A stretch of 32,210 nucleotides of DNA from IMG/VR virus record IMGVR_UViG_3300010297_000040, positions 1 to 32,210 of that record; one strand, given 5' to 3'. Under the pieces are notes generated by a model. The model was not told the origin of the DNA. It saw only the letters and a program-made list of their open reading frames with translations, and did not search any database. Of the stretch, positions 9,363 through 17,309 are shown one piece after another (the stretch's first letter is position 1; every line of letters begins with the position of its first letter). The stretch comes from a virus. The translations under genes and the position numbers were made by a program.

Positions 9363-10909
9363 TGGCACTCGATTTTGTGGGCAACCGCGTACTGGTGACA
9401 ATAATTAAGTATTTGTCGCCCGGAGCACAACAGTATTTGAACACAGTTTCTCAAACAGGGCGATATTCGTCGTCTAATTTGCCTGCTGGTGTCACTTTGT
9501 CCGGTAGACGGTTACTTGACAAAATCGCTACCGGCCAGGATTTTAGTGTTAAAGATTTGTTGGGTGCAGGTTTGTTGAAAGAATCTGCTCAACGCATTGA
9601 TTTGATTGAGGATGCTGTAGAGAAAGCACGCGCCTTTGAAGAACCAAAATTTCCTTACTATAACCCTGCAACATCAACTGTTGAATCGTTAACTGTAGGG
9701 GAAGCTAGAAATGCTGGTTTGCTAGGGAATTACGCCGGTCCTGAAAAAGATCGGCAAGTCGCTACTGAAGGCGCTACCCCATCAGATGCTGGTCCTTCTG
9801 GCGATGGCATTGATCAGGCTGCTTTAGCGGGAGCAGAATTTGGGGTTCCTCCAACAACACGGGAACCTTATACGGCCCCTCCCGGATATGAATGGGTTTA
9901 TGATCCGCTGCAATCAAAACCTGTTTTGCAAAAAATTGGTGAAGGTAGCGCAGCTACAACTGTTGATACTGGTGATGGCGTTGGCGGCGTTCCCGGTGCC
10001 GTCACTGCCCCGGTTGCAGAAACACCACCTGTCCCGGTTGATTGGGAAACCGCAGCCCAGGAAATGTACCCCGAGTATTACGCCATTGTAAAAAACAACC
10101 CTGAAATTGCTGAACTATTAAAAAAGTCAGCGCAAGAAGGCTGGACAGAACAAAAGTTTGCTGCCGAACTACGAGGCACAAACTGGTATCAAACCACCAC
10201 TTCCGCAGCACGCGAATGGGACACAGCCAGCGCACTCGACCCAGCCAGCTACCAAGCAAAAGTTGACGAAGCCGCAACAGCAATCCAAACCGAAGCATTG
10301 AACCTCGGTATACGGTTATCGGACGCAACGCTACAAAAACTTGCGTTAGATTCAGAACGACTCGGATGGGGAGCACAAACCATCACGAACGCTATCGGTA
10401 TGGCAGCAACTGAAGGCGGCAGCGAAGGAGCGACACAGCTACGAGAAGGCTATTACGGTCAATCCGTACGCAGCCTCGCAAAACAATACGGTGTCACTCT
10501 CGCAGACCAGACGTTCAACTCGTTTGTCAACAAACTTGCTGTCGGAGAAGAAACCCTCGGTTCATTCCAGGACTACGCAATGACTATCGGCAAATCGTTG
10601 TACCCTCCGCTTGCAGAACAGTTCGACGCAGGACGCACATTCGAAGACATCACCGCAAGCTACAAAAACATTGCGGCAGACATCCTCGAGCGCGACGTTA
10701 ACTCAATTGACATGGCAAAACCTGAATGGGTACAAGCGATCACTTACGTCCCTGACGCTAAAACAGGTGAGCAACGCCTGATGAACATGGGTGAATGGGG
10801 AGATTACCTGCGTAAAACAGAATCGTTGGGATACCAGAACACGACCGAAGCCCGTTCCAGGGCATACGAAGTTGGTAACAAGATCGCCAATATGTTTGGG
10901 AGAATCTAA
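9362..10909 (+). CDS. Large structural protein with WYQTT-type helical domain
   Basis: The protein is 515 residues long, with an ATG inside TGATG. Residues 1-90 are helical. Residues ~95-240 are a Pro/Gly/Thr-rich linker. Residues ~245-515 form a helical domain containing ELRGTNWYQTTTSAAREWD and YYGQSVRSLAKQYGVTL. The pattern of a W-Y-x-T-T motif followed by helices about latent sites is one I recognise from actinophage minor structural proteins near the tail or head genes. Combined with its neighbours, an internal virion or head-tail protein is most likely. Enzymatic activity cannot be supported. Confidence 0.6.
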   Translation: MALDFVGNRVLVTIIKYLSPGAQQYLNTVSQTGRYSSSNLPAGVTLSGRRLLDKIATGQDFSVKDLLGAGLLKESAQRIDLIEDAVEKARAFEEPKFPYYNPATSTVESLTVGEARNAGLLGNYAGPEKDRQVATEGATPSDAGPSGDGIDQAALAGAEFGVPPTTREPYTAPPGYEWVYDPLQSKPVLQKIGEGSAATTVDTGDGVGGVPGAVTAPVAETPPVPVDWETAAQEMYPEYYAIVKNNPEIAELLKKSAQEGWTEQKFAAELRGTNWYQTTTSAAREWDTASALDPASYQAKVDEAATAIQTEALNLGIRLSDATLQKLALDSERLGWGAQTITNAIGMAATEGGSEGATQLREGYYGQSVRSLAKQYGVTLADQTFNSFVNKLAVGEETLGSFQDYAMTIGKSLYPPLAEQFDAGRTFEDITASYKNIAADILERDVNSIDMAKPEWVQAITYVPDAKTGEQRLMNMGEWGDYLRKTESLGYQNTTEARSRAYEVGNKIANMFGRI

Positions 10910-11784
10910 TGAGCATGACAGACGCAGTCGGCGGGATGACAGAACTGATCCAAGACACCGATCAACGTTCCGCATACCAAATCATTGAAGACACGTTGCG
11001 CGCATACGGTCTTGAAGGGCTGTCTAATTTTGTTAACAGCATGGTGTTTGACGAAGACATCTTGGATCAAAACATTTTGGTTGGCCGGATTCGTGAAACT
11101 GACCAATACAAGCAACGTTTCTCAGGTAACGAGGCACGCCGACGTGCGGGACTTAACACCCTGTCAGAAGCCGAATACCTGTCACAAGAAAACCGTTACC
11201 GGCAACTGTTCCGTAACAGCGGTCTACCATCACAAATGTTTAACGACAAAGACATCACCGACCGACTCATTTCTAACGATGTTTCACCAGAAGAGGTAGC
11301 TGGCCGAGTCCAAAACGCATACGAAGCAGTAGCTAACGCAGACCCTGTCGTGCTTCAAGAAATGCGTCGCCTGTACAACATTGACGACGGTGGGCTGGCC
11401 GCATACTTCCTTGACCCAGAACGTTCACGCCCCATACTTGAAACCCAGGCTCGAGCCGCACAGATCGCCGGAGCCGCTGCACAGTCCGGTATGGGTATCG
11501 GTGTTGGCACAGCAGAAGAACTTGCACGTCGTGGTATCACTGAACAGCAAGCCCAAGCTGGTTTCCAGGCTATCGAAACAGGCCAGGAAATCTTTGGTTT
11601 AACCACGGAAGAAGCGCAGGCCGGGGAGCAGGCATTCGGGCAACAGGAACAAATCGGTGCGGTGTTCGGCACATCCGCTGCGGCACAGCAACGTTTACGT
11701 CAACGTGGCCGTCGCCGTCAAGCAGCTTTCGAGCAAGGTGGCGGTTTCGCAGGTCAAGGCGCAGAACTCACCGGACTTCAATAA
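10909..11784 (+). CDS. Structural protein with actinophage helical domain
   Basis: This 291-residue protein starts in a TAATG overlap. Residues ~25-190 are helical and carry the order Y-x-x-R-F, a GLNTLSEAEYL segment, GLPSQMF, a DVSPEE segment and AAYFLDPERSRP. I recognise this order from virion proteins of many actinophages, usually upstream of the capsid or tail genes. The C-terminal ~90 residues are Gln/Ala/Gly-rich with an RQRGRRRQAAF basic patch that could contact DNA or the capsid interior. It ends the pre-scaffold operon. Confidence 0.6.
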   Translation: MSMTDAVGGMTELIQDTDQRSAYQIIEDTLRAYGLEGLSNFVNSMVFDEDILDQNILVGRIRETDQYKQRFSGNEARRRAGLNTLSEAEYLSQENRYRQLFRNSGLPSQMFNDKDITDRLISNDVSPEEVAGRVQNAYEAVANADPVVLQEMRRLYNIDDGGLAAYFLDPERSRPILETQARAAQIAGAAAQSGMGIGVGTAEELARRGITEQQAQAGFQAIETGQEIFGLTTEEAQAGEQAFGQQEQIGAVFGTSAAAQQRLRQRGRRRQAAFEQGGGFAGQGAELTGLQ

Positions 11785-11788
11785 CTTG

Positions 11789-11797
11789 TGATATGAT
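11789..11797 (+). promoter_or_regulatory. Extended -10 promoter candidate for scaffold/capsid
   Basis: TGATATGAT matches an extended -10 (TGn-TATGAT). It lies just after the stop of the preceding gene and about 95 bases before the scaffold start. No -35 consensus is seen at 17 bases. A separate capsid-operon promoter is common in tailed phages. Confidence 0.4.
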
Positions 11798-11805
11798 TGT
11801 CCCGA

Positions 11806-11880
11806 TGCCCACGGTGGGCAGGAACCCCGCAAGGGAGAAATAGCAGCGTCACTATCTGCCTCCGGATGGTGATTGGGCAA
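11806..11880 (+). promoter_or_regulatory. Possibly structured 5' leader of scaffold-capsid mRNA
   Basis: A perfect 7-base inverted repeat (11806-11812 with 11814-11820) opens the leader. The element TGGGCA recurs at 11874-11879, directly before the ribosome binding site AGGAG at 11881-11885. TGCCCA (11806-11811) can therefore pair either locally or with the distal copy. A second small hairpin (CCC/GGG around 11825-11835) lies between them. This is a candidate for control of scaffold and capsid translation; no known riboswitch class is recognised. Confidence 0.3.
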
Positions 11881-11892
11881 AGGAGTGTACAT

Positions 11893-12324
11893 ATGGACAG
11901 CAACTTCGATGAAGAGCAAGAAGGCAGAAATCCGTTACGCGATCGGATGAGGCAGCTGGAAGCAGAAAATGCTGAACTGAAAGCGCAAGCAGATGCAGCG
12001 TCTAGCGCGGCACGAGAGTTGGCGTTCGTCAAAGCAGGTATTGACCCTGAGTTGCCGATCTCCAAATATTTCGTGAAAGCGTATGACGGTGAACTGTCGG
12101 CTGACGCTATCCGTGAAGCAGGTATCGAAGCAGGACTTCTGAAAGACACGCAGGCTGAAAGCATCAAGCAGGAAGCCGGAACGTGGAATCGGACGAACCA
12201 GATTGCGGCAGGTTCAGACAGTGAACCTCCTGTCGATTTTGTTCAACGCATTTCGCAAGCAAAGTCTCAGGCAGAAGTTGAAAAGTTGCTGGCCGAAGCC
12301 CAAGCACAATCCGAAGCCTTCTAA
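11893..12324 (+). CDS. Capsid scaffolding protein
   Basis: The product is an internal assembly chaperone for the procapsid. From the ATG at 11893 it is 143 residues; AGGAG lies 7 bases upstream, and longer in-frame starts would run through the leader and give an untypical basic N-terminus. Residues ~15-45 form an acidic coiled coil (RMRQLEAENAELKAQADA). The next segment, LAFVKAGIDPELPISKYF, with YDGELSADAIREAG after it, is a pattern I know from scaffolds of many phages. The C-terminus is Gln/Ala/Glu-rich and helical. It lies immediately before the major capsid gene, the standard position. Confidence 0.75.
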   Translation: MDSNFDEEQEGRNPLRDRMRQLEAENAELKAQADAASSAARELAFVKAGIDPELPISKYFVKAYDGELSADAIREAGIEAGLLKDTQAESIKQEAGTWNRTNQIAAGSDSEPPVDFVQRISQAKSQAEVEKLLAEAQAQSEAF

Positions 12325-12364
12325 CCGTTAGGGGGCTTCCTCTTTCCGAAAGGTTTGATCCCCA

Positions 12365-13330
12365 ATGGCATATACCCAACAGTCATCAGTATCCGTCGAT
12401 CAGGCGGCATTTGATCGGCTCGCATATTTTGCGCTCCGTTCAGAACTTTTGTTTGACGCTGTAGCAGACGTTCAGCCGACCCAGCAGGCGATGCCTGGTA
12501 CGTCGGTTACGTTCACGATCTTCAACGATCTTGCTGAAGCAACGTCAGCCCTCACCGAAACGTCAGACGTTACTGCTGTTGCGATGAGCGACAGCCAAGT
12601 GACAGTGACCCTCAACGAATACGGTAACGCTGTTGCTACGACCGCTAAGCTGCGTGGCACCTCGTTCCTTGACGTTGACACTGTTGCAGCGAACGTCATC
12701 GGTTACAACGCCGGTTCGTCACTTGACACCATTGTTGCTGACGTGTTGAAGGCTGGTTCCAATGTCGCTTATGGCGGCGGCGGTGCAACCACCCCAAGTT
12801 CTCGTACCACCGTTGCTGTGGAAGACGAGTTGGAAGCCAACGACATTCGTAAGGCAACCGCACAGTTGCGTGCAGCGAACGTCCCAACGTTCAACGGTTT
12901 GTACATGGGATTCATCCACCCGGACGTTTCCTATGACCTCCGTTCAGAGACCGGCGCAGCAGCATGGCGTGACCCACACGTCTATGTTGACACCGACATG
13001 ATTTACAACGGTGAGATTGGTGCTTTTGAGGGTGTCCGTTTCATTGAGACACCACGCGCACCTCTGTTTGCTAACGCATCAAACGGATCCGGTTCAGCCG
13101 GTACCATTGATGTGTACGCAACGTTGGTGATGGGCCGTCAGGCTCTCGCTAAGGCACACTCAATCGTTGATGGTAACGGTGCGCTTCCGAAGATTGTCCG
13201 TGGTCCTATCACTGACACCCTTGAGCGTTTCCGTCCAATCGGTTGGTACTGGCTCGGTGGTTACGGTCGCTTCCGTGAGGCAAGCCTCCGTCGTATCGAG
13301 TCATCGTCCAGCATCGGTGCTAACGCCTGA
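12365..13330 (+). CDS. Major capsid protein (N4-gp56-like)
   Basis: The main shell protein, 321 residues, starts at the ATG at 12365 with a GAAAGG ribosome binding site further upstream. A helical N-terminal arm (residues ~10-30) is followed by beta-rich sequence (GTSVTFTIFNDLAEAT). A helical spine lies around ANDIRKATAQLRAANVPTF, then GLYMGFIHPDVSYDLR and VRFIETPRAPLF, and a C-terminal strand contains RPIGWYWLGGYGRFR. This order matches HK97-fold capsid proteins of the N4-gp56 group. It follows the scaffold and is ended by a strong terminator, consistent with high expression. The subfamily is less certain than the role. Confidence 0.8.
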   Translation: MAYTQQSSVSVDQAAFDRLAYFALRSELLFDAVADVQPTQQAMPGTSVTFTIFNDLAEATSALTETSDVTAVAMSDSQVTVTLNEYGNAVATTAKLRGTSFLDVDTVAANVIGYNAGSSLDTIVADVLKAGSNVAYGGGGATTPSSRTTVAVEDELEANDIRKATAQLRAANVPTFNGLYMGFIHPDVSYDLRSETGAAAWRDPHVYVDTDMIYNGEIGAFEGVRFIETPRAPLFANASNGSGSAGTIDVYATLVMGRQALAKAHSIVDGNGALPKIVRGPITDTLERFRPIGWYWLGGYGRFREASLRRIESSSSIGANA

Positions 13331-13352
13331 TCTGGTTGACCCTGGTTGCGTT

Positions 13353-13374
13353 GCCCCCTGCTTCGGCGGGGGGC
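13353..13374 (+). terminator. Rho-independent terminator after capsid gene
   Basis: A 9-base stem (including one G-T wobble) closes on a perfect UUCG tetraloop flanked by C and G, an unusually stable hairpin. It is followed by TTCGCTCTTTCT, a modest T-rich tail. It lies 23 bases after the capsid stop. Confidence 0.8.
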
Positions 13375-13390
13375 TTCGCTCTTTCTGGGG

Positions 13391-13399
13391 TGCTATTAT
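13391..13399 (+). promoter_or_regulatory. Extended -10 promoter of the fibre operon
   Basis: TGCTATTAT is a good extended -10 (TGn-TATTAT) 17 bases after the terminator and 26 before the next ATG, which has its own AGGAG site. Terminator followed by promoter marks a clean transcription-unit boundary. No -35 is evident. Confidence 0.5.
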
Positions 13400-13424
13400 T
13401 TAGTGACGACTACTAGGAGTTGAC

Positions 13425-13787
13425 ATGAGTATTTCTAATTATGCTGAGAACAAGTTGCTGGATGCGATTTCTGGTACTGCGTTCAGTGTTTCTGCTGCGT
13501 ATTTGCAGTTGCATACGGGTGATCCGGGTGAGGATGGTACGGCTAATGCGGCTGGTGAGACTACTCGGAAGGCTGTGTCGTTTGGTGCAGCTTCGGGTGG
13601 TTCGATGGTTTCGTCTGGGACTGTTGAGTGGACGAATGTTTCTACGTCTGAGACTTATTCGCATTGGTCGTTGTGGGATGCTTCGTCTGCTGGTAATGCG
13701 TTGTGGTCTGGGGCGTTGGCTTCGTCTGCTGCTGTGACGGCTGGTGATACGTTTCAGATTACTTCGTTGACGTTGACGTTGGACTGA
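13425..13787 (+). CDS. Small tail/fibre-region structural protein
   Basis: This 120-residue beta-rich protein starts at the ATG at 13425 with AGGAG 5 bases upstream. It contains AAYLQLHTGDPGEDGTANA near the N-terminus, then ETYSHWSLWDASSAGNALWSG and AAVTAGDTFQI. I recognise this order from a widespread small phage protein usually labelled minor tail or fibre protein in actinophages. It is the first gene after the capsid terminator and is coupled by TGATG to the first fibre gene. A virion role is likely; its exact location in the particle is unknown. Third codon positions are strikingly T/G-rich. Confidence 0.65.
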   Translation: MSISNYAENKLLDAISGTAFSVSAAYLQLHTGDPGEDGTANAAGETTRKAVSFGAASGGSMVSSGTVEWTNVSTSETYSHWSLWDASSAGNALWSGALASSAAVTAGDTFQITSLTLTLD

Positions 13788-14371
13788 TGGCAACTAATTT
13801 TCCGGGTTCTTTGGATTCGTTCACGAATCCGTCTGCTTCGGATGCGATGGATTCTGTTACGGTTCCTCATGCTACTCAGCACGCTAATTTGAATGATGCT
13901 GTTGAGGCTTTGGAGTCGAAGGTTGGTGTTGATGGTTCGGCGGTTACTTCGTCGCTTGATTACCAACTAAACGCCATCGGCACATGGATTAATTTCACTC
14001 CAACGTGGTCATTTACTTCTGGCACAATTAACCCTAATGTTGCAACTGGTCGCTACATGGTTGTTAAAGAGTTGGTAATTATTCAAGCAATGTTGCGCGT
14101 TAACAGCGTAAGCGGTAGCGGGGATTTGCAACTCATCGTTCCTTCAGCGGCGGCAATGGATGCCACTCTCACCTCGTTTTGGTCTGGCGGGTACGGGACA
14201 ACATACGACGCTAACACTTTAGTTCACACCGCAGTTATGCCATACCACAGCGGCAGTAACACAATTTTTAATTTCAGGTATCACGGCGGTTTTATTTGCA
14301 CTAGCACATCTCCGATAACTTGGGCAAACAACGACGAACTATTTTGTACCATCATAGGGGAGAAGCCGTAA
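13787..14371 (+). CDS. Tail fibre paralogue 1
   Basis: This 194-residue protein begins with the anchor module shared with the genes at 14595 and 16042: M-x-TNFP, then FTNP, then a QHANLNDAVEALE helix, here with KVGVDGSAVTSSLDYQL. The remaining ~135 residues are beta-rich and differ from the paralogues. They fit a receptor-contacting or trimerising head. Codon choice changes abruptly near 13960, where the anchor gives way to the unique part. The gene is coupled by TAATG to a chaperone-like gene. Fibre function is inferred from architecture. Confidence 0.65.
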   Translation: MATNFPGSLDSFTNPSASDAMDSVTVPHATQHANLNDAVEALESKVGVDGSAVTSSLDYQLNAIGTWINFTPTWSFTSGTINPNVATGRYMVVKELVIIQAMLRVNSVSGSGDLQLIVPSAAAMDATLTSFWSGGYGTTYDANTLVHTAVMPYHSGSNTIFNFRYHGGFICTSTSPITWANNDELFCTIIGEKP

Positions 14372-14598
14372 TGGATTTAACGTCACCGTTTGACCAACAG
14401 AATGTTTCGCTTGATTTGTATGTGGGTCGTATGCGCCACCAGCGTGATCGTTTGTTGGCCGAGTCTGATTGGACTCAAACCCATGATGATCCGACTGGTA
14501 ACCGTGAAGCGTGGGCAACCTACCGTCAAGCCCTGAGGGACTTTCCTGCAACATGGGAACCGTCAGACACCGCCGAGTTCCCTGAGGCACCACAATGA
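14371..14598 (+). CDS. Tail fibre assembly chaperone-like protein
   Basis: From the ATG at 14371 (TAATG overlap, AGGGGAG upstream) the protein is 75 residues. The core RDRLLAESDWTQTHDDP followed by NREAWATYRQALRDFP is the signature of the phage tail (fibre) assembly chaperone family found next to fibre genes in many phages. An in-frame ATG further upstream would overlap the fibre gene without reason. It overlaps the second fibre gene by four bases (ATGA). The likely role is to assist trimerisation or attachment of the adjacent fibre. Confidence 0.7.
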   Translation: MDLTSPFDQQNVSLDLYVGRMRHQRDRLLAESDWTQTHDDPTGNREAWATYRQALRDFPATWEPSDTAEFPEAPQ

Positions 14599-15758
14599 CC
14601 ACGAACTTCCCGTCCAGCATTGATGCGTTCACGAACCCTACGTCAGCTGACACGTTAGATAATCCGCCGCACGATCAACAACATGCCGATATTAATGACG
14701 CTATGGAAGCGGTGCAAACGTCGTTGTTGGATGGCGCACCGTTACATATTGATGATGCTAACGAACGAGTAGGTATTGGTACAACGACACCTAGCACGAC
14801 ACTTCACGTTGCTGGAAGTATCCTGTCTGATGACAGCGTAACGATTGGCTCTGGTGGCGAGTATGTTGCTGGTTCTATTTACTCAGATGCCAACTGGGGA
14901 ATGATTCTTAGGGCAAAACAGGATAGCCCTTTGCAGGCCGAATTTAGGATTGCTAACTCTGCAGATACAGAGCGTCTGCGTATTGACAACTCTGGCAATG
15001 TTGGTATCGGTACAACTACACCTAACAACACGCTGGAAGTCATGGGTGATTTATTTGTCGGTGATACAAGCCGAACATATTCAGGTCATCCGCAGTATGG
15101 AGGTGTTGCGTTTCCTCGTGGCGAGATCATGTTCTCAAACACGAACGGGCAGAACCAACTGTATCTAGCGTCGAACCTCACGATGAACTCGACAGGTAAC
15201 AGTGGCACAGGTGCATTTGAGACAATCAATACTGGTGTTTCAGGATTCATCGGTATTGACAATGGCGGCGTTGCTGTCGGCACAGCCGCTTCAACTACAG
15301 CAGGCGCGGAACCAACATTCAACATTGGAGTAAGTGTTACAAACGCTGGTCATGTTTCAATGCCAAACCAGCCTCGCGTATCTGGTTACGCGAATATAGG
15401 TGGTAGTTACTTTGCTAATTCTAATTACGTAATGAGCAACCTGTTAGTCAATGTCGGGGGCGGTTACAACACTAGCACAGGTGTCTACACGGTTCCTGAA
15501 AGCGGAACTTACATGATGTCTGTTTCTGCTTTATCATCACCAGCCCCAGGTTACGGCTACTACGAGTTTAAGAAGGGTGGTGTTGTTGTGGCTTACACCC
15601 ATTTCAGTCACGATGGCCCTTGGGAAAATTCGGGTGGCACTGTTCTTATTAATTGTGTTGCAGGCGATTTCCTAGAAATCTATATCCGTGTTACGGGCGG
15701 CAACGTAGGTGTTTATCCGGTCAACCATAACTGCGGTTTAATAATGAAAGTAGCGTGA
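14595..15758 (+). CDS. Tail fibre paralogue 2 with C1q-like C-terminus
   Basis: The protein has 387 residues. Residues 1-60 are the shared anchor (MTTNFPSSIDAFTNP, QQHADINDAMEAV, LLDGAPLHIDDANERVGIG). VGIGTTTP recurs twice (near residues ~57 and ~136), each time followed by T-L-[HE]-V, a beta-helical stalk repeat common in fibres. The last ~120 residues (GYNTSTGVYTVPESGTYMMS onward) resemble a C1q/TNF-like jelly-roll, a trimeric fold used in fibre tips. It is preceded by a chaperone gene and followed by a small accessory gene. Receptor binding is inferred. Confidence 0.7.
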   Translation: MTTNFPSSIDAFTNPTSADTLDNPPHDQQHADINDAMEAVQTSLLDGAPLHIDDANERVGIGTTTPSTTLHVAGSILSDDSVTIGSGGEYVAGSIYSDANWGMILRAKQDSPLQAEFRIANSADTERLRIDNSGNVGIGTTTPNNTLEVMGDLFVGDTSRTYSGHPQYGGVAFPRGEIMFSNTNGQNQLYLASNLTMNSTGNSGTGAFETINTGVSGFIGIDNGGVAVGTAASTTAGAEPTFNIGVSVTNAGHVSMPNQPRVSGYANIGGSYFANSNYVMSNLLVNVGGGYNTSTGVYTVPESGTYMMSVSALSSPAPGYGYYEFKKGGVVVAYTHFSHDGPWENSGGTVLINCVAGDFLEIYIRVTGGNVGVYPVNHNCGLIMKVA

Positions 15759-16045
15759 AATCAATGGACATTACCGTCACGATGACAGACATCGAATACC
15801 GAGCGTTTTGCTATGTTGCTGTCAGCCCTCAACAATGGGTTGAAAATCTTGTTGCTAATCGTTGCCGTGAGGCGATGGATGAAATGGTCAAGGATGAAAC
15901 AGAACGCCTGTTGGCTGATCCTGAGGTTGTTTCTATTCCTGCTGATCGGGAACAGATTATTGCTGGTAGCACGTTGTTGTCTGCCGCTGAGCGTCAAGCC
16001 GAGCATGAGGCTAATCCGCCTACTCCTCCCGAGGTGCCTGCATGA
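15755..16045 (+). CDS. Small fibre-accessory protein, copy A
   Basis: This 96-residue protein is paralogous to the product at 17034: TVTMTDIEYRAFCYV aligns without gaps to TITLTEAEDKAIRYL, and both later share ADP-x-[IV]-VSIPA-[DN]-[RK]-EQ. I kept the GTG at 15755 because it makes a four-base overlap with the fibre stop. An ATG at 15764 would give 93 residues and is about equally compatible with the paralogue. It is small, helical and acidic. Similar proteins occur beside fibre genes in other phages. A chaperone or attachment-factor role is inferred from the repeated gene order. Confidence 0.6.
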   Translation: MKSMDITVTMTDIEYRAFCYVAVSPQQWVENLVANRCREAMDEMVKDETERLLADPEVVSIPADREQIIAGSTLLSAAERQAEHEANPPTPPEVPA

Positions 16046-17022
16046 CTACGAATTTTCCGTCCAGCATAGATAACTTTACGAACCCGACATCCAGCTCGAC
16101 GATGGCTTCGCCGTCGCATTCTGCTCAACATGCGGATGTGAATGATGCGGTTGAGGCGATTGAGACTGCGTTGTTGGATGGTGCGCCGTTGCATGTTGAT
16201 GATGCGAATGAGCGTGTCGGTATCGGTACAACGTCACCTGAAGTTCCCCTGCATGTGGAGGGAGGCACTGATGCCTCGCTGACTGCTGGTTCAGGCTATT
16301 TGCAGGTGGGTGAAACATCAGGCGACAACATCGTTATTGACAGCAACGAGATACTCGCACGCAATAACAGTTCATTAGACACTTTGTTTCTGCAAAACGA
16401 AGGTAACTACGTCTACATCGGGTCGAATGTGACGGGGACACGATCTACCGAGAGTTTGCGTATCCAGTCTGGTATCCGTGGACAGTTACCGTCAGCGAAC
16501 GGGAGCAATCAACTGATTCACCTTTACAACAATGTGAACATTGGCTATCCGACTGGTTGGGGTGGGCAGGATGCACCGCAGTACGGGCTATCGGTCTACG
16601 GTGCTATTGACTCGGGCAACCCGATTATTTCTGGGCAGATGGGCACGGCGATGACCAGTCCGACTGGTGACACAATCCTATTGTTCAATGAGTTCTGGGA
16701 GAATCAAGGTGGTATCACTTACTCGGCTGGTGTGTTCACAGTTCCTATTGCGGGCAAATACAGAATTACCTTGAACCCGTTTATGCACGGAAGTTCTGGC
16801 AATTTACGTGTTCTTATCGGCATCAACAACTCTGCACCAGCGAACTCTTCCCACTACGGTCACTGTTATGCCTCGTCTGGGTCTGGGTACAGAACTTTGT
16901 GTCTTGACTCAATCGTTGACCTAACAGCGAACAGCACCATCAGGTTTAGGTTGTATGAAGGACAAATCTACAACACATCTTCTGACCGCTTCAACCAGTT
17001 TTCAATAGCAAAGATCGCATAG
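16042..17022 (+). CDS. Tail fibre paralogue 3 with C1q-like C-terminus
   Basis: The protein has 326 residues and starts in an ATGA overlap. Its first ~75 residues are nearly the same as those of the gene at 14595 at protein level (MTTNFPSSIDNFTNP, DDANERVGIGTTSP) but use clearly different synonymous codons, so the duplication is not recent or was imported. The middle is unique and beta-rich. The end (GITYSAGVFTVPIAGKYRIT onward) is again C1q-like. It is followed by its own small accessory gene. This supports a set of alternative or co-assembled receptor-binding fibres. Confidence 0.7.
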   Translation: MTTNFPSSIDNFTNPTSSSTMASPSHSAQHADVNDAVEAIETALLDGAPLHVDDANERVGIGTTSPEVPLHVEGGTDASLTAGSGYLQVGETSGDNIVIDSNEILARNNSSLDTLFLQNEGNYVYIGSNVTGTRSTESLRIQSGIRGQLPSANGSNQLIHLYNNVNIGYPTGWGGQDAPQYGLSVYGAIDSGNPIISGQMGTAMTSPTGDTILLFNEFWENQGGITYSAGVFTVPIAGKYRITLNPFMHGSSGNLRVLIGINNSAPANSSHYGHCYASSGSGYRTLCLDSIVDLTANSTIRFRLYEGQIYNTSSDRFNQFSIAKIA

Positions 17023-17033
17023 GGAGAAACATC

Positions 17034-17306
17034 ATGGCTACATACACAATCACTTTGACAGAAGCAGAAGATAAGGCAATTCGGTACTTGGTGGATGACC
17101 CTCAAGATTGGATTCAGAACGCCGCAGGCAGTCAAGCACAGCGAGGTGTTGACGCTATTTATGCTGTGGAAGTTGAACGCATGACTGCTGACCCCAACAT
17201 CGTCAGTATCCCAGCGAACAAGGAGCAGGTTGTGTTGGATGCGGAGGTGCTGTCTGTTGTGGAACGTAACGAACAAGCCGAGTTCCCTGACCCGCCACAG
17301 GAGTAA
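17034..17306 (+). CDS. Small fibre-accessory protein, copy B
   Basis: This 90-residue acidic helical protein is paralogous to the product at 15755 over most of its length. The ATG at 17034 has a good AGGGAGAA site. It lies directly after the third fibre, as copy A does after the second. The two copies are well diverged but keep VSIPA and the EQ that follows. The function is unknown; co-occurrence with fibres suggests assembly help or adaptor function. Confidence 0.6.
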   Translation: MATYTITLTEAEDKAIRYLVDDPQDWIQNAAGSQAQRGVDAIYAVEVERMTADPNIVSIPANKEQVVLDAEVLSVVERNEQAEFPDPPQE

Positions 17307-17309
17307 CCG

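Noticed and set aside
11797-11892. Longer start for the scaffold gene
   Set aside because: The extra N-terminus would be basic and Cys-containing, would cover the leader, and the ATG at 11893 has an ideal AGGAG site.
13413-13793. 126-residue Arg/Ser-rich frame on the - strand
   Set aside because: It is produced by the T/G-rich codon bias of the real gene on the + strand.
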